Below, piece by piece: positions 33,712 to 42,347 of a stretch of 64,000 nucleotides of DNA. How positions within the stretch are numbered: the stretch's first letter is position 1; each line of letters begins with the position of its first letter. Both the position numbers and the translations under genes were made by a program. Under the pieces are notes generated by a model. The model had not been told where the DNA came from. It searched no databases and saw only the letters and a program-made list of their open reading frames with translations. Origin of the DNA: JASHVB01 sp963780805. Lineage in GTDB: Bacteria; Pseudomonadota; Alphaproteobacteria; Acetobacterales; Acetobacteraceae. The stretch lies in NCBI GenBank assembly GCA_963780805.1, contig CAWADP010000009.1:186001-250000 (forward strand), given 5' to 3'.

Positions 33712-36351
33712 ATGGTCGCGATCGATCTGAAACAGCTCGTCGGACACCTGAACGACACGTGCCGCCGCGCGCTGGAGGCGGCCATCGGGCTGACTTCGAC
33801 GCGGACGCACTACAACGTCGAGATCGAGCACTGGCTGGTTGCCCTGGCCGACCGGACCGACGGCGACGTGTCCGCGATCCTGAAGCACTACGAGATCGAG
33901 CCTGGCCGGTTCGCTGCTGATCTGAACCGGTCGCTGGAGAAAATGAAAACCGGCAACGGCCGGGTGCCCGGGCTGGCCCCCGAGCTTGCCGACCTGATGA
34001 AGCAGGCCTGGCTGTTCGCCTCGCTCGACCAGTCCGCCGGCAAGCTGCGGTCGGGGCACCTGCTGTGGGCGATGCTGGCTGACGAGAGCCTGTCGCGGCA
34101 TGCGCGAGACGCCTCCAGCCAGTTGCTGAAGATCGCCCCCGACCTGCTGAAGCGCGACTTCGCAACGATTACCGCCAACAGCGCCGAGGCGCAGGAAGCG
34201 GCGGCGTACGGCGCGTCGGGTGGCGAGGTCACCGAAGGCGGCGCGCCCATGCCGCGCGGCGGCGGCGGCGCGCTGGAGCAATTCACGATCGATCTGACGG
34301 CGCAGGCGAAGGCCGGCAAGATCGATCCGATCCTCGGCCGCGACAGCGAAATCCGCCAGATGATCGACATCCTGACGCGTCGGCGGCAGAACAACCCGAT
34401 CCTTACGGGTGAAGCGGGCGTCGGAAAGACCGCCGTGGTGGAAGGCTTCGCGCTGCGGCTCGCGGCCGGCGACGTGCCGCCGATGCTGCAGAACGTTACG
34501 CTACGCACGCTCGATCTTGGCCTGCTGCAGGCCGGTGCCGGCGTGAGGGGCGAATTCGAAAACCGCCTGCGCGGCGTGATCGACGAAGTGAAGGCGTCGC
34601 CCAAGCCGATCATCATGTTCATCGACGAGGCGCATCAGTTGATCGGCGCCGGCGGATCGCAGGGGCAAGGCGATGCCGCCAACCTGCTGAAGCCGGCGTT
34701 GGCGCGCGGCGAGCTGCGCACCATCGCCGCAACGACCTGGGCGGAATACAAGAAGTACTTCGAAAAGGACGCCGCGCTGACACGGCGTTTCCAGGTGGTG
34801 CAGATCCTGGAGCCGACCGAGCCGTTGGCCACGGCGATGATGCGCGGCCTGGTCGCGACATTGGAAAAGCACCACCACGTCCGCATTCTGGACCAGGCGG
34901 TCAGCGAATCCGTGCGGCTGTCGGCGCGCTACATTCCGTCGCGGCAGTTGCCGGACAAGTCGATGAGCCTGCTCGACACCGCCTGTGCGCGGGTGGCGAT
35001 GAGCCAGTCGGCAATTCCGGCCCCGATCGAGGACCGGCAACGGCGCATCAGCCTGATCGACACCGAACTCGGCATCGTCGACCGCGAAATTGCCTCCGGC
35101 GAAAAGCACGGCGAGCGTCGCGAGGCGCTGGAAACCGAGCGCGCGCAGAAGGCGGTCGAACTCGAGGCCTTGCAGGCACGCTGGGAGCAGGAGAAGGCGC
35201 TCGCCACGGAGATGGGGGAAACGCGGGCGCAGATCGACGATCCCGCCAACACCGCCGACAAGGACTCGTTGCGCGAGAAGCTGGTGACGGCCGTGCAGAA
35301 GCTGCACGCGCTGCAAGGCGAGGAGCCGCTGATCTACCCGGTGGTGGATGGCCAGGCGATCGCCGAAGTGGTCGCGGGCTGGACCGGCATTCCGACCGGC
35401 CGGATGCAGTCGAACGAAATCCGCACCGTGCTGAACCTGAAGGACATGATGGAGCAGCGCATTGTCGGTCAGTCGCATGCGTTGGAAGCGGTGGCGCAGG
35501 CGATCCGCACGTCGCGTGCCGGCTTGACCGATCCGCGCAAGCCGATCGGTGTATTTTTGATGGTCGGCACGTCCGGCACCGGCAAGACGGAGACCGCGTT
35601 GACGCTCGCTGATCTGCTGTATGGCGGCGAGCAGAACATGACGACCATCAACATGACCGAGTTCAAGGAGGAACATAAGGTCAGCTTGCTGATGGGCAGC
35701 CCGCCGGGCTATGTCGGCTATGGCGAAGGGGGCGTCCTGACGGAAGCGGTGCGGCGGCGGCCGTACTCGGTGATCCTGCTGGACGAGATGGAAAAGGCGC
35801 ATCCGGGCGTACAGGACATCTTCTTCCAGGTGTTCGACAAGGGCAACATGAAGGACGGTGAAGGGCGCGACATCGACTTCAAGAATGCCGTCATCATCAT
35901 GACATCGAACGCCGGTACGGAACTGATCACGCAGCTCTTCGCCGATCCGGAAACCGCACCGGACGCGGCGGGGCTGGCCGACGCGCTGATGCCGGAATTG
36001 ATGAAGCACTTCAAGCCGGCGTTCCTGGGACGTGTCACGCTGGTGCCGTACTTCCCGCTGTCGCCGGACATCATCAAGAAGATCGTGGAACTGCAGCTCA
36101 ACCGGGTACGGCGGAGAGTTCAGGAGGCATACGGGGCGAAATTTGCCTGGGATAAATCCCTGGTGCAAACGATTGCCGACCGGTGTACAGAAACGTCGTC
36201 AGGGGCGCGGAACGTCGAGAAGATCCTCTCGCGTACACTGCTCCCCGAACTGTCGGCGGAAGTACTGTCCCGTCTTGCCGAGGGGGGGACGATCGATGCC
36301 ATCACCGTGGGCGTGGACACGGCTGGCTCGTTTCAGTACCATATCGGCTGA
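33712..36351 (+). CDS. tssH: type VI secretion ATPase TssH (ClpV)
   Basis: An 879-residue AAA+ disaggregase that unfolds contracted TssB/TssC sheath for reuse. The N-domain starts MVAIDLKQLVGHLND. The first AAA+ module has Walker A GEAGVGKT (233-240) and FIDEAHQLIGAG. A ClpB-like coiled middle domain follows (about 415-530, IDTELGIVDREIASGEKHGE). The second module has Walker A GTSGTGKT (619-626) and the ClpV-type MTEFKEEHKVSLLMGSPPGYVGYGEGG. The start at 33712 has AGGA seven bases upstream; the open frame extends 119 codons further without similarity. Confidence 0.96.
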   Translation: MVAIDLKQLVGHLNDTCRRALEAAIGLTSTRTHYNVEIEHWLVALADRTDGDVSAILKHYEIEPGRFAADLNRSLEKMKTGNGRVPGLAPELADLMKQAWLFASLDQSAGKLRSGHLLWAMLADESLSRHARDASSQLLKIAPDLLKRDFATITANSAEAQEAAAYGASGGEVTEGGAPMPRGGGGALEQFTIDLTAQAKAGKIDPILGRDSEIRQMIDILTRRRQNNPILTGEAGVGKTAVVEGFALRLAAGDVPPMLQNVTLRTLDLGLLQAGAGVRGEFENRLRGVIDEVKASPKPIIMFIDEAHQLIGAGGSQGQGDAANLLKPALARGELRTIAATTWAEYKKYFEKDAALTRRFQVVQILEPTEPLATAMMRGLVATLEKHHHVRILDQAVSESVRLSARYIPSRQLPDKSMSLLDTACARVAMSQSAIPAPIEDRQRRISLIDTELGIVDREIASGEKHGERREALETERAQKAVELEALQARWEQEKALATEMGETRAQIDDPANTADKDSLREKLVTAVQKLHALQGEEPLIYPVVDGQAIAEVVAGWTGIPTGRMQSNEIRTVLNLKDMMEQRIVGQSHALEAVAQAIRTSRAGLTDPRKPIGVFLMVGTSGTGKTETALTLADLLYGGEQNMTTINMTEFKEEHKVSLLMGSPPGYVGYGEGGVLTEAVRRRPYSVILLDEMEKAHPGVQDIFFQVFDKGNMKDGEGRDIDFKNAVIIMTSNAGTELITQLFADPETAPDAAGLADALMPELMKHFKPAFLGRVTLVPYFPLSPDIIKKIVELQLNRVRRRVQEAYGAKFAWDKSLVQTIADRCTETSSGARNVEKILSRTLLPELSAEVLSRLAEGGTIDAITVGVDTAGSFQYHIG

Positions 36352-36387
36352 TTTCGCGTAGGGTATGGCAACAGGAGGAGCATCAGC

Positions 36388-36867
36388 GTGGCCATCTATA
36401 TGAAATACGGGTCCATCGACGGGTCGACTACCACGGCGGGCATCGAAAGCTGGATCCAGTTGCACTCGTTCCAGTGGGGCGTCGGCCGTGGCGTGTCGCT
36501 GCCGCACGGCGCCGAGGACACCCGCGAAGGGTCCGAACCCTCGATCAGCGAAGTCGTGGTGACGAAGCGGATGGAGAAGTCGTCTATCAAGCTGTGGCAG
36601 GATGCCGTCGGTGGCGACTTCAGCAGCAAGGTCACCATCCGGTTCACCACCACCACTGCCAACAAGGTGGAATCGTTCCTCGAGTACGAGTTCACCAATA
36701 CCGGCCTGAGCGGCTACAGTGTCAGCGCGGGCTCCGACGATCCTCCGGAGGAGAGCATCTCGCTCAACTTCGCCAAGGTGACATGGAAGTACGGCGTCGC
36801 CGACGCGAAGACCGGCATCAAGTTCTCGAACGCGAGCTGGGACCTGACGCAGCAGAAGGGGTCATAA
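36388..36867 (+). CDS. hcp: type VI secretion tube protein Hcp (TssD)
   Basis: A 159-residue tube subunit that stacks as hexamers inside the sheath and is secreted. It opens AIYMKYGSIDGSTTTAGIESWIQLHSFQWGVGRGV, followed by EPSISEVVVTKRMEKSS, the FLEYEFTNTGLSGYSVS strands and the C-terminal LNFAKVTWKY. The start is GTG, seven bases after AGGAGGAG, stronger than any alternative. It lies 36 bases after tssH and is presumably co-transcribed. Being the last gene before a hairpin, it may also be highly expressed from processed mRNA. Confidence 0.95.
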   Translation: MAIYMKYGSIDGSTTTAGIESWIQLHSFQWGVGRGVSLPHGAEDTREGSEPSISEVVVTKRMEKSSIKLWQDAVGGDFSSKVTIRFTTTTANKVESFLEYEFTNTGLSGYSVSAGSDDPPEESISLNFAKVTWKYGVADAKTGIKFSNASWDLTQQKGS

Positions 36868-36933
36868 CGCCGCTGTTCGGCGTTTCTCGCGACGGTTCTA
36901 CAGCCGCAGCGAGACGGGGTGAATGCAAGCAAG

Positions 36934-36970
36934 ATCGGGCCGGCACGCCTTGCGGGTGTGCCGGCCCGAT
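36934..36970 (+). terminator. hairpin terminator after hcp
   Basis: A perfect 13-base stem (ATCGGGCCGGCAC with GTGCCGGCCCGAT) around an 11-base loop, about 65 bases after the hcp stop. The following T run is weak (TTTG), so termination may be partial. It also separates hcp from the convergent pppA. Confidence 0.65.
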
Positions 36971-37100
36971 TTGTATGAGCGCGTTAGGCAGCGTCGGAGA
37001 AGAATTCCTTATCCTGACGCACATCGCGAGAAGCCCGGCCATGACGGGAAGCGGGCGCCGGCGTCGCTCGGGCACCGCGAGTCTATTCGCGGGCTGGTAA

Positions 37101-37829
37101 TTACTCCGCGGCTTCCACGGTCACCGCGGTCACGTTGTCGTTCGTGTTCAGCGCCAGCGCGGCAGCCACCAGGTTTTGCGACGGCGGCACGCCCGCGTCC
37201 TCGCCGAGCAATGCGGCCAGTTCGCCCTCCGGCACACTCTTGGAAAGTCCGTCGCTGCACAACAGGAACCGGTCGCCGGCCCGGATCGGGCCGCTCACCT
37301 TGTCCAACGCGAAATCCTCGAGGTCGGCACCGACCGCACGCGTGATGACGTTGGCGCGCGGATGGTGCTCGGCTTCCTCGGGCCGGATAGCGCCCGCATC
37401 CACCAGCTCCTGGACCAGGCTGTGGTCGCGGGAGATCTGCTGCAGGACCCCGTTGCGCAGCAGGTATGCGCGCGAATCGCCGGCCCACAGGCAAGCGAAA
37501 TGATCGTTGCGGGCGAGCAATACGACGACCGTCGAGGCAATCACCACGTCCGGTCCGCGCCGCTGCGCTTCCGCGCGCAGCCAGTCATGCGCCGTCACGA
37601 TGCGCTCGCGCACTTCGGCGAGCAGCTCGGAAGCAGACAGTCCGGGTGGAATGGCTTCCAGCGCTTCGCGGATCAGGCCTGCGGCGACCTCGCCGGCATG
37701 ATGCCCGCCGGCGCCATCCGCCACCGCCCAGACGCCGAGATCGGGACGATCGACATAGGCGTCCTCGTTATGCTTGCGCTTCGGACCCGGGTGCGTCATC
37801 GCCCAGGAACGAAGACGGATCCCGCTCAT
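37101..37829 (-). CDS. pppA: T6SS-associated PP2C-type protein phosphatase PppA
   Basis: A 242-residue metal-dependent Ser/Thr phosphatase that in other systems reverses threonine phosphorylation of the FHA protein and damps T6SS firing. PP2C metal motifs are present: RKHNEDAYVD, VWAVADGAGGH, ACLWAGDSRAYLLR, DHSLVQELVDAGAI, FLLCSDGLSKSVP and the closing NDNVTAVTV. The start at 37829 has GGGAG eight bases upstream and overlaps the tagF stop as ATGA. The matching kinase PpkA is not in the window. Confidence 0.92.
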   Translation of the reverse strand: MSGIRLRSWAMTHPGPKRKHNEDAYVDRPDLGVWAVADGAGGHHAGEVAAGLIREALEAIPPGLSASELLAEVRERIVTAHDWLRAEAQRRGPDVVIASTVVVLLARNDHFACLWAGDSRAYLLRNGVLQQISRDHSLVQELVDAGAIRPEEAEHHPRANVITRAVGADLEDFALDKVSGPIRAGDRFLLCSDGLSKSVPEGELAALLGEDAGVPPSQNLVAAALALNTNDNVTAVTVEAAE

Positions 37830-38500
37830 GACGCTGACTCCCATGCGTCTCCCCCTGATGGTGCGTCCGGAACCGTAATCTTATCGGCTGTTGGAGGCTG
37901 GTCGGTTATTGGCTCCTGCGGCAGGCGGGCGGGGCGTGCATTCCCGTCCGCCTCCGCCCCTAGCATCGTGGCATAAACGCAAGGGTCAGGCATACCGGAT
38001 AAAACAAAGCGAGTCGCCGGCACCCGCGGTGCCCCGTCAGTCCACCATATGCTCTGCATCGTCCCGGTTTCGGTTTCGCCTTGTGCGGCCGGGATACCCA
38101 GCATCGCGCCCAGTTGGTCCGGCCCTGCATCATCCTCGAGGGCGGCGCGGCCGGCGGCCTCGCAGCGGTCCAGCCATGTCACGTCGCTCGCTGGGGTGGT
38201 GCCGGCGTCGAACAAGGCGGCGAAGGTCAGCGGGAAATACCGGCCGGCACGGTCCACGCTGGGCAGCATCACGCCGAGCGCGGCGCGCTCGCCGCACAGT
38301 CCGGCGGAGAGGATGAAGCGCCAGACGGGGGCTTCCAGAAACGCGGGCAGCCAGTCCTCGCCCATCCGCGTGCGGCTGCCGGCGATGGCGGGGGCGAGCC
38401 AGGCGTCCCAGCGGTCGGTGAAGTCGCGCGGCAACGCCCCGCGCACGAAATCGCCGCGTGCCGGCAGCTTCCCGTAGAAGCCAGCGATCACGGCGGGCAT
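37826..38500 (-). CDS. tagF: type VI secretion-associated protein TagF (ImpM/DUF2094)
   Basis: A 224-residue post-translational regulator of T6SS assembly, often a repressor that acts through the FHA protein. It begins AGFYGKLPARGDFVRGALPRDFTDRWDAWLAPAI, then WRFILSAGLCG, GVMLPSVDRAGRYFPLT and QSIWWTDG, all typical of TagF. In some bacteria it is fused to PppA; here the two are separate but translationally coupled. The start at 38500 begins the conserved motif; the frame upstream crosses the palindromic repeat. Confidence 0.93.
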   Translation of the reverse strand: MPAVIAGFYGKLPARGDFVRGALPRDFTDRWDAWLAPAIAGSRTRMGEDWLPAFLEAPVWRFILSAGLCGERAALGVMLPSVDRAGRYFPLTFAALFDAGTTPASDVTWLDRCEAAGRAALEDDAGPDQLGAMLGIPAAQGETETGTMQSIWWTDGAPRVPATRFVLSGMPDPCVYATMLGAEADGNARPARLPQEPITDQPPTADKITVPDAPSGGDAWESAS

Positions 38501-38508
38501 AGGATTGA

Positions 38509-38625
38509 TCCTCCCCCGCCCCTTGTGGGAGCGGGGCGGGGGGAGGGGTGCGTACAGCCGCCGGCCTTGGCTGCCCGCACCCCTCCCCCCAACCCCCTCC
38601 CATAAGCGGGGGAGGGGGCGCTTTG
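38509..38625. repeat. family A palindromic repeat, copy 2 (tssM-tagF)
   Basis: Inner arms around GGGGGAGGGGTGCG (38538-38551) and CGCACCCCTCCCCC (38576-38589). Outer CCCCCGCCCCTTGTGGGAG and CTCCCATAAGCGGGGGAG extend the stem. Confidence 0.75.
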
Positions 38626-38633
38626 GTTCATCC

Positions 38634-41600
38634 TCACAGCCCCGGGCATCGGAAGTCGTGCAACATGCCGGGGGCAAACGGGTTCAGCACCGAGCCGGCG
38701 CGGATTTCAAAACTGGCCTCGCGATTGCCGACGTGGAACGTCAGCATATAGCGGTCCGACGATCCCGCCTCTTGCAACGTCCCTTGATCGAACAGCCGGA
38801 ACAGGGCCCAGGGACCGTTCGCCTGCAGCACGCCGCCGCCGGTCGGCGCCGGATCGAACACCAGGCGCGCCGTGTTCATGCCGGTGCCGGGCCAAGTGAC
38901 CGACGCGGCGACCTGCGGCCCATGGGCGTAGTTGATCACCTGGCTGCCCAGCTCCAGCGTCACCTGCCTGGCACCGCGGTCCAGCGTCTGCGGCGTGATC
39001 TCGAACTGCACGCTGGCCTGCGCCCCGCCACTGGCGAAGAAGAGCTGGCCGATGGCGTTGGCACGCTGGAACTCCGCCAGGTCGCCGGCGCTGACCGGCG
39101 GCGCCACCCCGGCCACCGCTTGCGCCTTCCAGGTTGCGCCGGAGGTATCAACGAACGGGCGAAGCTGCGTGTTGAAGTACGTATTGATCATGCCGCTCGG
39201 CGAGAACAGATGGCCGAAGTCATCCAGCGGAATGCCGTTCGCGGCGTTCGGCGTGAATGGATAGCGCCCGATCACCGCCTGCTTGCATAGCGATGCCGGG
39301 CCGCCGGGGGCATTGAACGCCGCCGCCGCCGCCTGCTTCGCGCCGCCGCTGCGTTGCGCGTTACCACTCATGGCCAGCGTGATCAGCCAGCGCCGCACCG
39401 GTTGCGGCGCGTTCGCTGCCTCCGCGCGCAACATCGCGGCCGGATCGCCGCCCGCGGTTGGGGGAGCCGCGGCGCCCGAGCCGGCATTCGCCAACTGCGC
39501 AAGCTGCTGCTGCAAGTCGTTCAGCAGCTTCAGTGCGGTGTCGATCGGGGCACCGGGCCCCTTGCCGACATACGCGATGAGCGCGGCATAGCGGTCCTCG
39601 ATCGCCTTACCCGGCGGTTCCGGCGCCGGGCCGCCGGTGGTGCCGAACAGTTTCTGGAAGGAGTTGTTGACACCGGCAAGTGCCTTGGACGCGACGGCGC
39701 CGGCGGCCTGGGACGCCGCTTCGCCGGCCGCGCCGGTCCCCGCCACCGCCGGCGGCTGGGTCAGCGTCAGCTGCCGGGTGATGCTGGATAGCAGTTGCTT
39801 CATCGGCGACTGCGGTGAGGACAAGACATACAGGTCCTGCACCGCCTGCTGCATGTTGGTCAGTGGCTCGACATCGATTTCGTTCAGCATCGCGTCCCAG
39901 TTCTTGGCGTAGTCGTTGGTATAAAGTCCGACGACGTCATGCTGCAGGTTCTGCACCTGCGGGCTGTTGGGATCGACCTCTTGCTGCTTGCCCAGCACCC
40001 AGCTTTCCGACGCCACCTGCCTGGTCGCGTCCGGAAGCTGCGGCAGCAGCACCTTGTAGAAGCCGTTCACGGTGAAGAAGCCGGGAATGCCGTCAGTCAT
40101 CGGCTTGCCGGAGCCACGCACGAACACGCCCACACCGGTGGCACCCAGCGCATCCGATGGACGCCACGGCTGCAACGCGGTCGCCTCGGGCGATTGCTGG
40201 ATGGCGGCATAAACGCGCTGCGCCAGCGTGACGCGGCTGAAGGTGCGCCGCGCATCCTCCACCAGCGCGCCGTCCAGGTTCACCCGCGGCAGCGGTTGGT
40301 CGAGCATCGCGGCCAGGTGTTGCTCCAGCGACTGGCGCAGCGCCGCATTGGCGGGACCCGGATAGGACGCCGACCACTCGTAGTGCATCCACTCTTTCAC
40401 CGACCCGCGGTTCAGTATCGCGCCCGGCGCTGAACCGAGCATCAGGTAGATGCGTGTCGCCTGGTAGAGGAAATTCGGATCGTCGAACTTTTGCCGCATC
40501 TGGTTTTCCAGCCGGAAGATCAGGCGCGGGAAGAAGATGTTGTCGAGGGCGTGGATATAAACTTGGCGCGCGCCCTCACCGAGCTTGGCGGTCTGGTCGA
40601 GGCCGGGGAACCACTGCATCGGCGCCGATTTGGCCTCGTACCCGAACGGCAGTGCGCGGGCCAGGTCGAGCACTGGCGCCACGCGCGGCAGGTCGCCGTC
40701 GGCGACGGGATCTAGCGGCAGGACCGAAGCGGCCTTGGTGTACGCGGCAAGCGCGGTATCGGACTGCGCAATGGCGCTGGTGTTGACCGCGCGGGTCTCG
40801 ATCAGCGCCGCGGCGCCCAGCAACGCGACCAGCGCCGCCACCGCGGCGATGCCGACATACGCCAGCCGGTTGCGCTTCACCGCGGCGGGGTCGCGCGAGA
40901 CCAGCGTCGCCTCGCCGAACACGACTTCCTTCAACAGACGGGTCAGGAAGTACGCGCGGCCCTGCTCCGGGCGCAGGCTGGCGGCGCGCTGCGCGTCGAT
41001 GCCGAAGCTGCGTGCCATGGCGCCGGTCAGGCGGTCGATCGGCGTGCCTTCCTGGGTGCCGGAGGTCAGGTAGACGCCGCGCAGGAACGGCGCGGGATCC
41101 AGGCGGGAGCCGCCGAACGCCTCACCGATGAATTCGGCCAGCGGTGCCTGCAGGCTGGCGACCTGGGCGGGAAAGCCGGCGATGGCGGTGCGGCGGTCGG
41201 GGCTGCGCTCGGCCTGCAGGCGGTCGATCAGGCGTTCGTTCAGGCGCTGGACCAGCAGGCCGAACTCACCGGCGAAGGCACCGGCGGTGCCGCCCTCGGA
41301 CTTGTTCAGCGGGAAGGTCATGCCCCAAACCTGGCCGCGCTTCTCGCGATCCAGGTCGTCGAAGAACTCCATGAAGCCGGAGAGCAGGTCGGTCTTGGTG
41401 AACAAGGCATAGACCGGGACCTTCACGCCGAGCTGGTCGGAGAGTTCCTTGACGCGGCGGCGGATGGCGCGGGCGTGGGCGAGACGTTCGGCCGGCGGCG
41501 CGGCGGCGATGTCGGAGATCGCGATCGCCACCAGCACGCCGTTCAGCGGCTGGCGGGCGCGGGTGCGCCGCAGCATGCCCAGGAACGCATCCCAGCCGGC

Positions 41601-42161
41601 CTTGTCGACCGCGGCGTCGGAATCCTGCGTGGTGTAGCGGCCGGCGGTATCGATCAGGACGGCGTCCTCGGTGAACCACCAGTCGCACATGCGCGTGCCG
41701 CCGACGCCGGCGACCGCGGCCTGGCCCATTTCCGCGGCGAGCGGGAATTTGAGGCCGGCGTTCAGCAACGCCGTGGTCTTGCCGGCGCCGGGTGGGCCGA
41801 TGATGGCGTACCAGGGTTGTTCATAGAGATAGCCGCGCGAGCCAGAGGCCTTCTTGAGCAGCGTGAGTGCGTTGGTGAGCTTCTCCCGCATCGCCGCGGC
41901 TTCCTCGGCCGAAGCGGCGATGGAGGGATCGGCGGCAGGGCCGGCGGCGACGCCCGCGACCAGGGCGTCGTCGGTCTTCTTGCGGCGGCGGTCGAGCCAG
42001 AAGTTCATGCCGGCCCAGATCAGCACCATCACCGCGATGATGGCGGCGCGCACGATCCAGGAGGTCAGGAAGGACAGGAACGGCCCGAACCACCACAGCA
42101 GCAGGGACAGCAGGACGACGCCGATGAAGCTGAGGAGCCAGCGGGAGAGAAGGAAGCGCAT
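38634..42161 (-). CDS. tssM: type VI secretion membrane-complex protein TssM (IcmF)
   Basis: A 1,175-residue inner-membrane protein forming the trans-envelope channel with TssJ and TssL. Two helices sit at about 8-28 and 33-55, and a third near 435-458 (YVGIAAVAALVALLGAAALI). Between them is the cytoplasmic GTPase-like domain with an intact Walker A (GPPGAGKT, 122-129) and VLIDTAGRY. The long periplasmic part follows, ending in the TssJ-binding C-terminal domain (LFRLFDQGTLQEAG, LTFHVGNREASFEIRAGS, DFRCPGL). It is full length and in frame throughout. Confidence 0.96.
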   Translation of the reverse strand: MRFLLSRWLLSFIGVVLLSLLLWWFGPFLSFLTSWIVRAAIIAVMVLIWAGMNFWLDRRRKKTDDALVAGVAAGPAADPSIAASAEEAAAMREKLTNALTLLKKASGSRGYLYEQPWYAIIGPPGAGKTTALLNAGLKFPLAAEMGQAAVAGVGGTRMCDWWFTEDAVLIDTAGRYTTQDSDAAVDKAGWDAFLGMLRRTRARQPLNGVLVAIAISDIAAAPPAERLAHARAIRRRVKELSDQLGVKVPVYALFTKTDLLSGFMEFFDDLDREKRGQVWGMTFPLNKSEGGTAGAFAGEFGLLVQRLNERLIDRLQAERSPDRRTAIAGFPAQVASLQAPLAEFIGEAFGGSRLDPAPFLRGVYLTSGTQEGTPIDRLTGAMARSFGIDAQRAASLRPEQGRAYFLTRLLKEVVFGEATLVSRDPAAVKRNRLAYVGIAAVAALVALLGAAALIETRAVNTSAIAQSDTALAAYTKAASVLPLDPVADGDLPRVAPVLDLARALPFGYEAKSAPMQWFPGLDQTAKLGEGARQVYIHALDNIFFPRLIFRLENQMRQKFDDPNFLYQATRIYLMLGSAPGAILNRGSVKEWMHYEWSASYPGPANAALRQSLEQHLAAMLDQPLPRVNLDGALVEDARRTFSRVTLAQRVYAAIQQSPEATALQPWRPSDALGATGVGVFVRGSGKPMTDGIPGFFTVNGFYKVLLPQLPDATRQVASESWVLGKQQEVDPNSPQVQNLQHDVVGLYTNDYAKNWDAMLNEIDVEPLTNMQQAVQDLYVLSSPQSPMKQLLSSITRQLTLTQPPAVAGTGAAGEAASQAAGAVASKALAGVNNSFQKLFGTTGGPAPEPPGKAIEDRYAALIAYVGKGPGAPIDTALKLLNDLQQQLAQLANAGSGAAAPPTAGGDPAAMLRAEAANAPQPVRRWLITLAMSGNAQRSGGAKQAAAAAFNAPGGPASLCKQAVIGRYPFTPNAANGIPLDDFGHLFSPSGMINTYFNTQLRPFVDTSGATWKAQAVAGVAPPVSAGDLAEFQRANAIGQLFFASGGAQASVQFEITPQTLDRGARQVTLELGSQVINYAHGPQVAASVTWPGTGMNTARLVFDPAPTGGGVLQANGPWALFRLFDQGTLQEAGSSDRYMLTFHVGNREASFEIRAGSVLNPFAPGMLHDFRCPGL

Positions 42162-42213
42162 CGTCTAGTGCCTCAGTGGGAGCGCCAGGAAGAACAGCGC
42201 CAGGAAGAACAAC

Positions 42214-42325
42214 GCCCCTTCGCCTTGAGGGAGGGGGCAGGGGGAGGGGTGCGTGCCGCCGGTACCTGCTCGCGTGTACGCACCCCTCCCCCCGGCCCGC
42301 TCCCTCAAGGGGAGGGGGTGTTCCT
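42214..42325. repeat. family A palindromic repeat, copy 3 (tssL-tssM)
   Basis: Inner arms GGGGAGGGGTGCGT (42241-42254) and ACGCACCCCTCCCC (42278-42291) are perfect. Outer CCTTGAGGGAG and CTCCCTCAAGG are also perfect. This is the most regular copy of the family. Confidence 0.8.
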
Positions 42326-42347
42326 GGATTTTTTGTCCTCACCGACC